DNA from: Terrihalobacillus insolitus
GTDB taxonomy: Bacteria; Bacillota; Bacilli; Bacillales; Amphibacillaceae
Length of the DNA stretch: 56,681 bases
Assembly: GCF_028416575.1 (NCBI RefSeq)
Contig: NZ_JAMQKB010000019.1
Span: forward strand, 1-56,681
Reading direction: 5' to 3'
In this document: positions 25,226 to 35,885 of the stretch, in pieces
Layout of the letters: the number at the start of each line of letters is the position of its first letter
How positions within the stretch are numbered: position 1 is the stretch's first letter
Program-made: the position numbers and the translations under genes
Notes under the pieces: generated by a model
Database searches by the model: none
Told to the model about the DNA's origin: nothing
The model's input: the letters and a program-made list of their open reading frames with translations, nothing else

Positions 25226-28169
25226 TTTGTTTCACCTGACTTCCCGGAAAAATGTAGTCTTCACGATCCCACTTTCGTTCTACTTGCACACCAATCTGTG
25301 GCTGCGGGTTCCCTCGTCGGTAATTATTTGATTTCAGAGGGCTTTTCCCTTTCTGCTTCAGAACGTCCATTTTTACGGCTATCTCTTTGTAGGAAGGGGT
25401 ATTCGTATCTTTATCCACATTGTTGTTTGTTAAATAGTTCACTGCTGTTTTCCCGTTATCATTCAGTGGTATAAATAGTTCCTTGCCACGTACGCGGTCT
25501 GTAATATGAACCAGTCCAGTAACTTCTCCAGATTCTGATGTAAGCCTCACTTTTGCCCCTTCATTTATCCCACGTTCCTCGGCTAATTCAGGTGAAACTT
25601 CAATAAATGCATTCGGAATTTTACTAGATATTGCTGTTGATTTATAGGTCATGTTACCCTCATGAAAATGTTCAAGGACTCTACCATTATTTACATGCAA
25701 ATCGTATGTTTCATTCGTATCATGTTTTAATTCAAAGTCTAGTGGATATAGTCTTGCTTTATGGTCATCAAAAGGGAATCCATCTGCATACAACAATGGC
25801 GTATCCGTACCATCTGCATGAACAGGCCATTGCAGACTGTTATATTGAGTCAATCTATCATAACGAACACCAGCAAATAATGGTGCAAGTGATGCAGCTT
25901 CATCCATAATGTCAGCTGGGTTGGCATATTTCCAGTTATAATCCAATCTGTTTGCTAGATTCATGATAATCTCCCAGTCTGGACGGGAATCGCCTAAAGG
26001 ATCAAGCGCTTTGTATAATCGTTGAATACGACGTTCAGTATTTGTGAAGGTTCCTTCTTTTTCTAAGCTTGGTGCTGCTGGTAGAATAACATCTGCATAT
26101 TTCGCCGTTTCAGTTAAAAATAAATCTTGGACAACAAAAAAATCAAGCTTTTCAAATGCTGCTGTTACGTAATTGATATTTGCATCTACTATACCGGTAT
26201 CCTCACCTAATACATATAAGGAGTGCAGCTCACCGTCATGAATAGCTTTGATCATTTCATGGTTATCTTTTCCTGGTTTGTTTGGAATTTTTACGCCCCA
26301 AGCATTTTCATAACGATTGCGGGCAGTATCGTCTTCTACTTCTTCATAACCTGGCAAGAAATTCGGCATGCTACCAAAATCACTGCAGCCTTGCACATTG
26401 TTATGTCCACGTAATGGGTATGCCCCTGTACCGTTTCGCATGTAGTTTCCAGTGATTAATAATAGATTGGAGATTGCTGTACTCGTGTCACTTCCAAGCT
26501 GATGTTGTGTTACACCCATTGCCCAGCAAATAGCAAGCTTATCAACACGAACAATCTGTTTGGCAATTCCAATTAAATCGTCTTTCGTTAAACCAGTTAA
26601 TTTTTCTGCATATTCCAGAGTAAATGTGCTTAAGGATTCCTTATATTCCTCAAAACCATTTACCCATTTATTAATAAATGTTCGGTTTTCCCAACCTTGA
26701 TCAATAATATATTTCGTTACTGCAGATAACCATACTAAATCGGTACCGCTTTTCGGTTGGAAAAATTGATCGGCACGCTGCCCCATTTCGTGCTTTCGTA
26801 AATCAAATACATATAATTTTTGACCGAATAATTTTTGCGAACGCTTAATTCGAGAGGCTAAAACGGGGTGTGACTCTGTTGTGTTAGATCCAATCGTAAT
26901 CACCATTTCAGCTTCGGCAATATCGTCAATTGATCCCGAATCTCCTCCATGTCCTACGGTGCGGAACAGTCCTTTCGTTGCAGGAGATTGACAATAGCGT
27001 GAACAGTTATCAATATTGTTTGTTCCGATTGCCTGTCGTGCCAACTTTTGCATTAAATAAGATTCTTCATTTGTTGCTTTAGACGATGAGATAAACCCAA
27101 GTGCATCTGCACCATTTTCGTCTTTAATCTCAGAAAAACGCTTTGCAACATAGCTTAATGCTTGATCCCATTCTACTTCTACAAAAGATTCGCCATCACG
27201 AATTAAAGGTTTCGTCAAGCGTTCTTCTGCATTTACATAATCCCAGCCGAATTTCCCTTTAATACATGAAGAAATCCCGTTTGCAGGTGAGTCATGCTGA
27301 GGTTCGACCTTCAGTACTTTTCGATCCTTTGTCCATACATCAAACGTGCATCCGACACCACAGTAAGTGCAAACGGTTTTTGTCTTTTCAATACGTTCTT
27401 CACGCATTGCTGCTTCGGTATCAGACACCGCAAACAATGGACCATAACCAGGTTCCGCTTTTTTTGTTAAATCGATCATGGACCGCAATAGTCCAGGACT
27501 GTGGTTTGTCATATAGCCAGTCTCCCCAACCATTTCCGTTTCCATCAATGCGTTACATGGGCAGACAGTTACACATTGCCCACAGCTTACACAAGATGAT
27601 TGATCAATAGGGACATCGTTATCCCATACGACACGTGGCTTTTCCCGTTCCCAGTCAATTAGAAGTGTCTCATTCACCTGAACATCTTGGCAGACTTCCA
27701 CACAACGTCCGCACAAAATACACTGATCGGGATCGTAACGATAGAATGGACTTGATTGATCAACGTCATAAGGCTTTGACTCAAAAGGTCTTGATTGTTC
27801 CTCCATTCCAAATGCTGCAACTGTATTATGAATCTCACATGAGCCATTATTATAATCACAAACAGTGCAGTATAATTCATGTTTTTCCGTAATTCTATCT
27901 AGTGCCTCTTTTTGCGCTGTATTCACTTGATCAATGGTAGTATTGACTTGCATACCAGGTGATACGTACGTCCCGCATGCGCGTACAATTTGTCCGTCAA
28001 CCTCAACCATGCACGTATCACACGTTTGTATTGGTCCAAGTGATTCGTTATAACAAATCTGTGGTACAAACTCGCCAGTTGTGTTAATAAAATCTAGTAA
28101 ATTCTGGTCGGGTTCTGCTAAAAATTCTTCCCCATTAATCGTAATGAGGATATGATCTTGATTATGCAT
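25218..28169 (-). CDS. Formate dehydrogenase alpha subunit (YjgC/YrhE type)
   Basis: A 983-aa cytoplasmic molybdoenzyme that oxidises formate to carbon dioxide. In order: N-terminal [2Fe-2S] ferredoxin domain ([15 protein letters not shown], residues ~39-55), His/Cys cluster, two [4Fe-4S] motifs ([11 protein letters not shown] and [13 protein letters not shown]), the FdhF-type cluster [11 protein letters not shown], then the bis-MGD domains. Catalytic position is cysteine, C393 (CSRYCQSPA), not selenocysteine. C-terminal molydopterin-binding domain near 870-960. The ATG is preceded by GGGGAGGGG. Co-transcribed with the DUF1641 gene. Confidence 0.94.
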   Translation of the reverse strand: MHNQDHILITINGEEFLAEPDQNLLDFINTTGEFVPQICYNESLGPIQTCDTCMVEVDGQIVRACGTYVSPGMQVNTTIDQVNTAQKEALDRITEKHELYCTVCDYNNGSCEIHNTVAAFGMEEQSRPFESKPYDVDQSSPFYRYDPDQCILCGRCVEVCQDVQVNETLLIDWEREKPRVVWDNDVPIDQSSCVSCGQCVTVCPCNALMETEMVGETGYMTNHSPGLLRSMIDLTKKAEPGYGPLFAVSDTEAAMREERIEKTKTVCTYCGVGCTFDVWTKDRKVLKVEPQHDSPANGISSCIKGKFGWDYVNAEERLTKPLIRDGESFVEVEWDQALSYVAKRFSEIKDENGADALGFISSSKATNEESYLMQKLARQAIGTNNIDNCSRYCQSPATKGLFRTVGHGGDSGSIDDIAEAEMVITIGSNTTESHPVLASRIKRSQKLFGQKLYVFDLRKHEMGQRADQFFQPKSGTDLVWLSAVTKYIIDQGWENRTFINKWVNGFEEYKESLSTFTLEYAEKLTGLTKDDLIGIAKQIVRVDKLAICWAMGVTQHQLGSDTSTAISNLLLITGNYMRNGTGAYPLRGHNNVQGCSDFGSMPNFLPGYEEVEDDTARNRYENAWGVKIPNKPGKDNHEMIKAIHDGELHSLYVLGEDTGIVDANINYVTAAFEKLDFFVVQDLFLTETAKYADVILPAAPSLEKEGTFTNTERRIQRLYKALDPLGDSRPDWEIIMNLANRLDYNWKYANPADIMDEAASLAPLFAGVRYDRLTQYNSLQWPVHADGTDTPLLYADGFPFDDHKARLYPLDFELKHDTNETYDLHVNNGRVLEHFHEGNMTYKSTAISSKIPNAFIEVSPELAEERGINEGAKVRLTSESGEVTGLVHITDRVRGKELFIPLNDNGKTAVNYLTNNNVDKDTNTPSYKEIAVKMDVLKQKGKSPLKSNNYRRGNPQPQIGVQVERKWDREDYIFPGSQVKQNG

Positions 28170-28405
28170 TTTATCCCCTCCCCAAGTAATACCCCGAATA
28201 TTCCCGTTGCCCAGTCATGTTTCATTCTTGTGATAAGACGCTGTTTGGTCTCATAAGCTATTTTGATTCCCCTTTCTATGTAAAAGCTTTCAAGAGTAAG
28301 TTTAATTCATCTATACCCTTATTCATATGATAGAAAACACCGGTATTATTAACACCAGTTCAAAACAGGGAGGCATGCATTACAACACAAACGAATGTGA
28401 GTGAA

Positions 28406-28434
28406 TTGACATGCGCTGTGATCCTTTCTATAAT
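28406..28434 (+). promoter_or_regulatory. Consensus promoter
   Basis: TTGACA (28406-28411) and TATAAT (28429-28434), 17 bp apart, a perfect sigma-A match on the plus strand. It is about 190 bp upstream of the MFS gene, the only gene it could serve. The rest of the 28170-28621 gap holds the palindrome listed next and no small gene. Confidence 0.75.
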
Positions 28435-28526
28435 ACTCGCATCGCAAGTCATCAAAAATTTTACTGACGCAAAAACGAAAACTGCTTGACGTACATATTA
28501 TCGAAGGATTTATAGTTGTGAAACAA

Positions 28527-28540
28527 CGAACATATGTTCA
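28527..28540. promoter_or_regulatory. Candidate LexA (SOS) box
   Basis: CGAACATATGTTCA contains the perfect palindrome GAACATATGTTC and fits 13 of 14 positions of the Bacillus LexA consensus CGAACRNRYGTTYG. It lies about 80 bp upstream of the MFS start, just after a second possible promoter (TTGACG at 28486, TATAGT at 28511). Confidence 0.55.
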
Positions 28541-28621
28541 GAAACAGAAATGCGATTCCTTGTGCAGATAACTAAGATCAATCTTATGAAACAACAAAGA
28601 TTCAAAAAGGAGCGAAGATGT

Positions 28622-30037
28622 ATGGGAATAAATCATACCCAAAAGAATAGTAATCTCACCATTGTAGCGATATTGTTGGCTGGTTCATTCGTTGCTATTT
28701 TAAATCAAACATTGCTAGCAACTGCAATACCTTATATAATGAGTGACTTAGATTTAACCGAAAACACTGCACAGTGGTTGACCACCATCTTCATGTTAGT
28801 GAATGGGATCATGATTCCAATTACAGCCTTTTTAATTGAAACTTTTACGACAAGGCGACTTTTTATAACAGCAATGACTATTTTTGCCGTTGGTACAGTA
28901 ATTTGTGGGATAGCACCAAACTTTTTTATTCTGATGGTAGGTAGAATTATCCAGGCAAGTGGTGCTGGAATTATGCTTCCATTAATGATGACGGTCTTTC
29001 TTATCATTTTTCCATTAGAAAAACGAGGAGCGGCAATGGGAATGGTTGGGCTCGTTATATCTTTTGCACCAGCAATTGGCCCCTCGCTTTCTGGCTGGAT
29101 CATTGGGAATTTACCATGGAGATACATGTTTTTTGTGATTCTTCCAATTGCAATCATCGATATTGTCATTGCATATTTTGTCTTGCAAAATGTAACAAAG
29201 CAAACCTATCCCAAGGTTGACTTTTTGTCGATTATTCTCTCTACCTTAGGGTTTGGAGGATTATTGTACGGCTTTAGTAGTGCTGGAAATACTGGGTGGG
29301 GGAGTATACAGGTGGTTGTCAGTTTAATTGTTGGCACCATTTCTTTAACCTTTTTTATTTTACGGCAATTTAAGCTGGAACAGCCGATCCTAGAATTTAG
29401 AGTATTTCAGTATAAGACATTTACAATCACTACCATTATTGGAATGATTGTTTTTATTGGGTTGATTGGCTCCGAAACGATTTTACCAATATATATGCAA
29501 AATATGCTGGATTATTCTCCCTTAGAATCAGGTTTAATGATCATGCCTGGAGCACTATTGATGGGTTTTATGTCTCCAATTACAGGTAGAATTTTTGATA
29601 AGGTTGGGGCTAGGTGGTTAGCAATCACTGGACTTTCCATTATGACGGTCACGACTTTCATGTTCACCAATTTAACGACCACCACTTCATTGACCTACAT
29701 AACAGTTGTGTTTGGTATTCGAATGTTTGGTATGTCAATGGTTATGATGCCTGTTACAACAGCAGGATTAAATGAATTACCAATCCGGTTAATTCCACAC
29801 GGTACAGCGATGAACAATACGATGCGACAGGTCGCAGCATCGATTGGAACAGCAATCTTGGTTACCATTATGACCAGTGCAGCATTGAATTCTGCAGATA
29901 TTTCAAATCCAACATCAATGATCCATGGGGTTAATGTTGCCTTTATTGTTGCATCCATTTTGTCTATTGTTTCCTTACTTCTTTCTTTCTTCATCAAACC
30001 CTTAGAGTACAAAGTAATCGAAGGAGAGGGGAGTTAA
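28622..30037 (+). CDS. DHA2-family MFS multidrug exporter (LmrB/EmrB-like)
   Basis: A 471-aa protein with about 14 hydrophobic segments. Signatures: AILNQTLLATAIPYIMSDL (TM1, typical of DHA2), FMLVNGIMIPITAFL, GRIIQASGAGIMLPL (motif C-like), and PLESGLMIMPGAL in the second half. It would export drugs using the proton gradient; substrate unknown. The ATG at 28622 follows AAAGGAG; an in-frame ATG at 28550 lacks a site. It may be SOS-controlled (box at 28527). A bidirectional terminator follows. Confidence 0.9.
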   Translation: MGINHTQKNSNLTIVAILLAGSFVAILNQTLLATAIPYIMSDLDLTENTAQWLTTIFMLVNGIMIPITAFLIETFTTRRLFITAMTIFAVGTVICGIAPNFFILMVGRIIQASGAGIMLPLMMTVFLIIFPLEKRGAAMGMVGLVISFAPAIGPSLSGWIIGNLPWRYMFFVILPIAIIDIVIAYFVLQNVTKQTYPKVDFLSIILSTLGFGGLLYGFSSAGNTGWGSIQVVVSLIVGTISLTFFILRQFKLEQPILEFRVFQYKTFTITTIIGMIVFIGLIGSETILPIYMQNMLDYSPLESGLMIMPGALLMGFMSPITGRIFDKVGARWLAITGLSIMTVTTFMFTNLTTTTSLTYITVVFGIRMFGMSMVMMPVTTAGLNELPIRLIPHGTAMNNTMRQVAASIGTAILVTIMTSAALNSADISNPTSMIHGVNVAFIVASILSIVSLLLSFFIKPLEYKVIEGEGS

Positions 30038-30046
30038 CGAGGGGAA

Positions 30047-30083
30047 AAATGGGTTTGATTCCGTCACGAAATCAAACCCATTT
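30047..30083. terminator. Bidirectional terminator between convergent genes
   Basis: AAATGGGTTTGATT (30047-30060) pairs with AATCAAACCCATTT (30070-30083), a 14-bp stem with a 9-nt loop. It serves the MFS gene and the convergent membrane-protein pair. Confidence 0.85.
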
Positions 30084-30089
30084 GTACGT

Positions 30090-30587
30090 TTATGTTGAAT
30101 CCTTACTGTTTTTAATAATATGATAAAAAGCAATCTGCAATATCTGGACAAATAAATAAATAGGCAAAGACCAGTAATGGTTATAACCTTTTTCAAAATG
30201 AAACAACCCAATCTGTACGCCGATCCATCCAGTTAACAAGGAAATACATGTCCAAGCTAATACATAAGGGATATTCAAAAACCCTTTGATTCTAAACTTC
30301 ACATAAAAATACAGAAAAAAATAGCTATATGGACCGTACATAACGTAACTTAAGAAGTCTATCAGTTGATATGCTGACGAGTCATTTACATCATAAAAAT
30401 CCCAAGGTCGCACACTAATGGTATGATCAAAAAACATACCAAAAAATACACCGTACAAGTAAAAAGCTATGGATTCCAATAATGAAAAAATCTTTGGGGC
30501 AACCCATACGAATAAGCTTAATAGTACAACACCGATAATAACAAACCATTCATTCCAATCAAATTCACGTTCGTATACGACTACCAT
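30090..30587 (-). CDS. CBO0543-like membrane protein
   Basis: A 165-aa protein with about five hydrophobic segments and the motif VRPWDFYDVNDSSAYQLIDFL, followed by SYVMYGPYSYFFLYFYVKF. This matches the CBO0543 family of sporulation-associated Firmicute membrane proteins, as far as can be judged by eye. Its start overlaps the end of the upstream membrane gene by 23 bp. Function unknown. Confidence 0.6.
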   Translation of the reverse strand: MVVVYEREFDWNEWFVIIGVVLLSLFVWVAPKIFSLLESIAFYLYGVFFGMFFDHTISVRPWDFYDVNDSSAYQLIDFLSYVMYGPYSYFFLYFYVKFRIKGFLNIPYVLAWTCISLLTGWIGVQIGLFHFEKGYNHYWSLPIYLFVQILQIAFYHIIKNSKDST

Positions 30588-31056
30588 TTTGATGAACCCC
30601 GTTTTTGTCCAGTAATAGTGTTATCTTAGAAATCCCTAAGCCGATTAGAAGGTAAGCGGTGTTTAAAAGCATGGCATACACATAGTTCCATTCCACATAC
30701 TTTATTACACCAAAATAAACAGCCAGATATTCCATTCCTTGCATGAGAGTAAGGAAAATTAGGAAAAGAAGCGTTTTTTTCCTCAAAGAAAATAATAATA
30801 AATAGCTATTAACGAACAGAAGTATAAAAAGAGGTGTAATAATTTCCCGATGCATTAAAAAGAATATGTTTAAAAATGAATTTTCGGTTGGATCTATCCA
30901 TTTTAGTTCCATCGTCAGTAACGTAGCATTATTTCTAACGATAATCTCCAATACCATAAAAACAATGGAATTTTGCAAAAAGCTTAGTTTTTTATCGTGT
31001 AACCATAAAATAAACAAGGCCATAATCGTTATAGTAGTAATAAGTGGCAAAGCCAT
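30565..31056 (-). CDS. Membrane protein of the same pair
   Basis: A 163-aa protein with about five hydrophobic segments (MALPLITTITIMALFILWLH at the N-terminus). GGAGGTGATTC precedes the ATG. It overlaps the next gene on the strand by 23 bp, so the two are translationally linked and probably work together. It may belong to the same CBO0543-type group; function unknown. Confidence 0.6.
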   Translation of the reverse strand: MALPLITTITIMALFILWLHDKKLSFLQNSIVFMVLEIIVRNNATLLTMELKWIDPTENSFLNIFFLMHREIITPLFILLFVNSYLLLFSLRKKTLLFLIFLTLMQGMEYLAVYFGVIKYVEWNYVYAMLLNTAYLLIGLGISKITLLLDKNGVHQNGSRIRT

Positions 31057-31144
31057 CGAATCACCTCCAATATTTAATATTTAATTTGTGTAATTTTTGG
31101 TTATTTAACCATGGATCATCTATGTTATTGAAAATAAATTTGAA

Positions 31145-31200
31145 AGTACGTATTCAAAAAGTCACTCGCCAAATGATAAGCGGCACATTTTTGATAACGA
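31145..31200. repeat. Dispersed repeat, TTCAAAAAGTC family, copy 3
   Basis: GTATTCAAAAAGTCACTCG, then CCAAATGATAAG and CATTTTTGATAACG. A partial, divergent copy. Confidence 0.5.
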
Positions 31201-31265
31201 ATCTAAATTGAATAATTCCTTCTTTTATCTGCAAAAATAAGCCAGATGAAATGGGGGTAGCTAAA

Positions 31266-32582
31266 GTGGAAAACGGAAAATCAAAGCAGAGAAAGATCAC
31301 CTGGTGGCAGCTTTCTCTACTTGGGGTCGGAAGTATTATTGGAACTGGTTACTTTCTAGCATCTAGCATCGCCATACAAAAGGCTGGTCCATCTGTCCTA
31401 ATCATGTTTGTATTAGCAGCCTTAGGAACATATATTGTTTATGATGCTTTAGCTACGATGACAGCATCCCAACCAAAACAAGGGTCATTTCGTTCTTATG
31501 CAAAACAGGCATTTGGAAATTGGGCTGGATTCAGTAATGGGTGGGTGTATTGGTCATCAGAAATGCTCATCATGGGTAGTCAGCTAACGGCCCTTGGCAT
31601 TTTTACGAAATTTTGGTTTTCAAACGTGCCGCTTTGGGTATTTGCTACAATCTATGGCGCTTTAGGTATTATTGTGATTCTGACAGGAGTAAATGGCTTT
31701 GAACGATTTGAAAACATTTTTGCTGTTGTTAAGATCGCTGCAATCGTCATGTTTATTCTTGTTGCTGGGGCAGCAATATTCGGTTTCCTTGGTGGTGAGA
31801 AAGAGAAAGTTGCATTCACCTTTGATTATGGTGGGATCATGCCAAATGGGCTTAAAGGTGCATGGACAGCATTCATTTATACTTTTTATGCTTTTGGTGG
31901 TATTGAAGTTATGGGCATCATGGCCAATGAGTTAAAAGATCCGAAGCAGGCACCAAAGGCCGGTAAGATTATGCTTATGGTGTTAACCGTCATTTATTTA
32001 TTGTCTTTAATCCTAGCTATTTTTTTAGTACCAATAGACCGATTTTCGACAGATGAGAGTCCGTTTATCATTGCGCTAGAGAAATATGACCTTTCCTTTG
32101 TCCCGCATGTCTTTAATGGTGCTTTAGTGATCGCAGGTTTTTCAACAATGACAGCTTCCTTGTATGCCATAACCACAATGATCGTAACTTTAGCGAAGGA
32201 CGGGGATGCACCAGCATTTTTTGCAAAGGTGGGAAAAAGAAACTTACCAGTTCACGCACTAGGATTAACCGTGTCTGGACTTCTTTTATCTATTATTGTC
32301 TCGTTGTTATTACCAGAAAGAATTTACGAATACATGACAACCGCTGCCGGTCTAATGCTTTTATATACTTGGTTATTTATTTTGTTCTCTTATAAACAAT
32401 TAACGAAACTTTCTACATTTCAACATATTAAACGGTATGTGGGGACTTTGTTAATTCTTGCTGCAGTAGGAGGGACGTTAGTAGATGGATCTAGTAAACC
32501 AGGTTTTTTCGTCAGTTTATTGTTTGTGGTACTCATTGGGGTGATTACCTTTTTAATGCGGAAGAAATGGGAAAAAGTTTAA
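31266..32582 (+). CDS. APC-superfamily amino acid permease
   Basis: A 438-aa protein with 12 hydrophobic segments and the APC signatures GVGSIIGTGYFLASSIAI (TM1) and GAWTAFIYTFYAFGGIEVMGIMANE (TM6 region). It probably imports an amino acid with protons; the substrate is unknown. GTG at 31266 is preferred, 8 nt after GGGGG. The ATG at 31251 overlaps the ribosome site. Confidence 0.88.
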   Translation: MENGKSKQRKITWWQLSLLGVGSIIGTGYFLASSIAIQKAGPSVLIMFVLAALGTYIVYDALATMTASQPKQGSFRSYAKQAFGNWAGFSNGWVYWSSEMLIMGSQLTALGIFTKFWFSNVPLWVFATIYGALGIIVILTGVNGFERFENIFAVVKIAAIVMFILVAGAAIFGFLGGEKEKVAFTFDYGGIMPNGLKGAWTAFIYTFYAFGGIEVMGIMANELKDPKQAPKAGKIMLMVLTVIYLLSLILAIFLVPIDRFSTDESPFIIALEKYDLSFVPHVFNGALVIAGFSTMTASLYAITTMIVTLAKDGDAPAFFAKVGKRNLPVHALGLTVSGLLLSIIVSLLLPERIYEYMTTAAGLMLLYTWLFILFSYKQLTKLSTFQHIKRYVGTLLILAAVGGTLVDGSSKPGFFVSLLFVVLIGVITFLMRKKWEKV

Positions 32583-32583
32583 G

Positions 32584-32694
32584 AGAATGTTCCAAAAGTC
32601 ACCAAATGATAAGCTGGTTTCTGCATGTCCACGACGTGCTCGGTTAGCGTTTGACTGCTTGCTTCTAATTCAGCGACTTTTTGAACACGCACTA
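32584..32694. repeat. Dispersed repeat, TTCAAAAAGTC family, copy 4 (full-length type)
   Basis: About 110 bp from TGTTCCAAAAGTCACC to GCGACTTTTTGAACACGC, with imperfect terminal inverted repeats. It is the longest recognisable copy and carries TCTAATTCAGCGAC, shared with the 22.9-kb copy. Confidence 0.65.
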
Positions 32695-32697
32695 TAA

Positions 32698-32745
32698 GAA
32701 AAAAAGGATCGACTCCAATTTATATGGAGTGTTGATCCTTTTTTT
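32698..32745. terminator. Bidirectional terminator
   Basis: A long stem: AAAAAAAGGATCGACTCCA pairs with TGGAGTGTTGATCC and seven T, with one G-T mismatch. It separates the convergent permease and LysE-type genes. Confidence 0.85.
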
Positions 32746-32800
32746 GTATTATGGGAATAGTATAGCCGGCGTACCGTATCCGCACACTGGCTATACGAAT

Positions 32801-33424
32801 CTACAACAGCATGATAGCGGCTTGATAACCAAAGTAAAGCCCAAAGCCTATTAGCGATAAACCCGAAAATATTGAAATACCTTTGAGCACACGGTCTGTA
32901 AGTAATCTGCGGAAACCACTTGATACTGCGGCCATAGACACATCCCATACGATCAGCCCTAAAAGAATGGCGCTACTATATAAGAGCAAATGGTAGTGGT
33001 CATAGGAGTGTGAAGTTTGCGCTAACACAGAACCATATATCCCCAACCAAAACAAAATGGAGAGTGGATTGGATAAGGCCATTAAAAAGCCAGTAAAAAA
33101 AGACTTCGTGGCACTGTCCCCTTGTCGGAAGTAATTTGATTGTACTTTTCCTGCCCCAACAATCCCTTCAATTCCAGAATAGATTAAAACGAAACTCCCG
33201 AATGACCATAAGAAGGTTTTCATAAAAGGCGTTTCTAAAAAATGAACAACTCCAAAATAAACAGCAAGCATGAACAATATGTCGGAAGCCAGAGACCCTA
33301 AGCCAACAAGCCAAGCATAGAAAAAGCCACTTTTAATTCCCCTGTCTAATTGTGCAGCGTTTACTGGGCCAATTGGTGCGGCTAAAGATAATCCCAATAA
33401 GATGTAGCTCAAATAAATAGTCAT
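32801..33424 (-). CDS. LysE/RhtB family exporter
   Basis: A 207-aa protein with six hydrophobic segments and the LysE signature GLSLAAPIGPVNAAQLDRGI near the N-terminus, plus FLMALSNPLSILFWLGIYG. Exports amino acids in the characterised members; the specific substrate is unknown. The ATG at 33424 follows AAAGGAGCC. Confidence 0.9.
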   Translation of the reverse strand: MTIYLSYILLGLSLAAPIGPVNAAQLDRGIKSGFFYAWLVGLGSLASDILFMLAVYFGVVHFLETPFMKTFLWSFGSFVLIYSGIEGIVGAGKVQSNYFRQGDSATKSFFTGFLMALSNPLSILFWLGIYGSVLAQTSHSYDHYHLLLYSSAILLGLIVWDVSMAAVSSGFRRLLTDRVLKGISIFSGLSLIGFGLYFGYQAAIMLL

Positions 33425-33674
33425 GTGTCAGGCTCCTTTAAGAATTATACATATGCTTGTACACATTCTATTCGGAGGATAAGGAAGTTAACACAAAAAA
33501 ATAACGCATTGATTTGTTTAAACGCTCTACATGATTTGGCGCACATGAAGCAATGTTGTGGTAGCATATTTCACATTCAAAACCGCAAACTATAATAATC
33601 AGGTTTCATCCATGAAAAATACGTTTATTTTGCTAAAATAAATACCGCTTTTCAAGAAAGTAAGGAGGGATTTC

Positions 33675-34736
33675 ATGCAGAAGAAAGCTATTTTCCTGTT
33701 TGCTCTTGGGTGGGTACTACTTTCGGGATGTACAGTAAATAATAATCCACATACAAATAATGACCTAGATGGAACCATTACAAACGATATTCAACAGTCT
33801 TCACATGTAGGGGATAATGCCTCAAATCAAAAGAGGGATGTTCCAATTACCGACGCGACTCTCCCATCTCAAAATTCAAAAACTCGAACAGAGAAAGTGA
33901 CGCATGTTATGATTCACTTTATTTCAAATGCTGGAGTGAAACCAAATGACCCTTACAATGCAAAAGACGTGTATCGTATTTTTCTTGACTATGGTTTATC
34001 TGCCCATTACATGATTGGAAGAGATGGGGAGATCTATCAGTTGGTGGACGAGAGCCGTGTCGCTTTTCATTCAGGGAAAGGAAATCTTCCAGAGTTTCCA
34101 ACGTACCAAAACAAAATGAACGAATATTCGATTGGAATTGAACTTTTGGCAGTAGGAACAAGGGATGAAATGTTATCCATGATGTCGGGTAAGACGTATG
34201 ATTCAATTAACCCTTCTGATATTGGATATACGGATGCTCAATACCGTTCCCTAAACCTCTTGTTGGAAACTATTTTTGACAGGTATCCTTCCGTTCTTAG
34301 AAACAGAAAACATGTTGTAGGACACGATGAGTATGCACCGGAAAGGAAAACGGATCCTGGGTCGTTGTTTGATTGGTCAAGAATCCGGTTTAAACAAACG
34401 AACGACGAAAAACGAATGCACGTCGTGGAACAAGGTGAAAGTTTATGGTTCATTGCACAAAAGTATGGCACAACCGTAGATACCATTGTAGCAGCAAATG
34501 GTATAGACCCTAACGACTATATATGGGTTGGACAAGAATTGATCATTCCAGGTAAAGAGGGAGCAGGCACTGAACAACCTAAGGAAAGAAGCCAATCTCA
34601 CGTCGTAGAACAAGGTGACAGTTTATGGTTCATTGCACAAAAGTATGGAACAACCATAGACGCCATCGCAGCAGCAAATGGAATAGACCCTAATGATTAT
34701 TTACTGGTTGGTCAAGAATTAGTGATTCCTGAGTAA
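33675..34736 (+). CDS. Lipoprotein N-acetylmuramoyl-L-alanine amidase with two LysM repeats
   Basis: A 353-aa secreted, lipid-anchored cell wall hydrolase. The lipobox LLSGC is at residues ~15-19, then a polar linker to ~75. An Amidase_2 domain follows (VMIHFISNAG with the first zinc-binding His, YSIGIELLA, HVVGHDEYAPERKTDPG with His and Asp), then two nearly identical C-terminal LysM repeats (VVEQGESLWFIAQKYGTTVD and VVEQGDSLWFIAQKYGTTID). LysM binds peptidoglycan. AAGGAGGGATTTC precedes the ATG. Confidence 0.92.
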   Translation: MQKKAIFLFALGWVLLSGCTVNNNPHTNNDLDGTITNDIQQSSHVGDNASNQKRDVPITDATLPSQNSKTRTEKVTHVMIHFISNAGVKPNDPYNAKDVYRIFLDYGLSAHYMIGRDGEIYQLVDESRVAFHSGKGNLPEFPTYQNKMNEYSIGIELLAVGTRDEMLSMMSGKTYDSINPSDIGYTDAQYRSLNLLLETIFDRYPSVLRNRKHVVGHDEYAPERKTDPGSLFDWSRIRFKQTNDEKRMHVVEQGESLWFIAQKYGTTVDTIVAANGIDPNDYIWVGQELIIPGKEGAGTEQPKERSQSHVVEQGDSLWFIAQKYGTTIDAIAAANGIDPNDYLLVGQELVIPE

Positions 34737-34901
34737 ACATAAGGTTAAAATTCAAAATAGGAAGAGCAAAGTCATAAGAAAGGTTTAAACGATGAACCCA
34801 AGAGGAATACCTATTGTATGGAATAGAATAATGTATGGATGAAGGAATTTTGACTTTTTCGTCGAAATAAGCTAAACACACTATATAAAGGAGTGATTTT
34901 T

Positions 34902-35321
34902 GTGAGCGATGTATTATTTACTTCCCATGCAACTGCTAAAGGTGGAAGAGACGGGCATGTTAAGTCTGATGATGGTATAATTGATCTTAATCTTGTCAAT
35001 CCTGCTGGTGGTTCTAAGGAAAAGGGCACCAACCCAGAACAACTATTTGCGGCAGGATATGCTGCTTGCTACGATGGTGCACTTAATTTAAAGGCTTCTA
35101 ACCGTAACAAAGAAATAGATTCAACCATTACAGCAGATGTAAGTTTCCTGAAAGACCAAAGCGATAATGGCTTTAAAGTTGGTGTTACGTTGAATGTGGA
35201 AATAAAAGGTGTAAGCCAATCTGAGGCTGAAGAACTTGCAGAGGAAGCGCACGAGTTTTGTCCATATTCAAAAGCAACAAGAGGTAACATTGACGTTAAC
35301 CTTAATGTGAAGGCTGTATAA
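34902..35321 (+). CDS. ohr: Organic hydroperoxide resistance protein (Ohr, OsmC family)
   Basis: A 139-aa thiol peroxidase reducing organic and fatty-acid hydroperoxides. Both redox cysteines are present: C56 (GYAACYDGAL) and the one in EFCPYSKATRGN near residue 120. The N-terminal TSHATAKGGRDGHV motif is that of Ohr. The start is GTG at 34902, 8 nt after AAAGGAG. A 9-codon upstream extension is unlikely. Confidence 0.92.
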   Translation: MSDVLFTSHATAKGGRDGHVKSDDGIIDLNLVNPAGGSKEKGTNPEQLFAAGYAACYDGALNLKASNRNKEIDSTITADVSFLKDQSDNGFKVGVTLNVEIKGVSQSEAEELAEEAHEFCPYSKATRGNIDVNLNVKAV

Positions 35322-35386
35322 ATGAGTACCCTCGCTTTTCCAATGGCGGGGGTTTCGCATGCCATTTATAAAGAGAAGGTGATGAA

Positions 35387-35866
35387 ATGTTTCGAATCAG
35401 AAAAGGGCTGCTTAGCGATTATGAACAGGTGCTTGAAGTGTATAAAGATACATATATGAGACATCTCGAAAATGCTCCCCATCATTTTAGAAGTACAGAA
35501 GTTCCGATGATCCAATCCAATTTTGAAGAAGTGATTCAAAGTGAAAACAAAGAGCTTTTTGTGGTTGTGCAAGGAGACGATATCGTTGGATTTGTAATGA
35601 TAGAAGGTCGAAAAACGTCACCTTGGAAGGGTCAAGTCGAACGAAATATTATCTTAATAGATGAGTTGTGTGTTCGTTCCGCTTACTCTGCAAAAGGAAT
35701 TGACCATCACTTATTCCATAAGGTCAAAAATCATGCAAAAAAAATTGGTGCAGATGAAATTTTGTTAGATATATGGGATTATGATCAGGAAAGGCTTCAT
35801 TACATGCAAGAACGAATGGAAATGCATTCAAAAATGAGAAGACTATCGTTAATATTGGACGAATAA
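35387..35866 (+). CDS. GNAT family acetyltransferase
   Basis: A 159-aa single-domain N-acetyltransferase: FRIRKGLLSDYEQVLEVY at the N-terminus, IILIDELCVRSAYSAKGIDHHLFHKVKNH as motif A (the usual QxxGxG/A loop is weakened to SAKGID). The substrate is unknown. GAGAAGGTGATGAA precedes the ATG. Confidence 0.8.
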   Translation: MFRIRKGLLSDYEQVLEVYKDTYMRHLENAPHHFRSTEVPMIQSNFEEVIQSENKELFVVVQGDDIVGFVMIEGRKTSPWKGQVERNIILIDELCVRSAYSAKGIDHHLFHKVKNHAKKIGADEILLDIWDYDQERLHYMQERMEMHSKMRRLSLILDE

Positions 35867-35885
35867 GCAAGAAAAGAAGGAAGAA

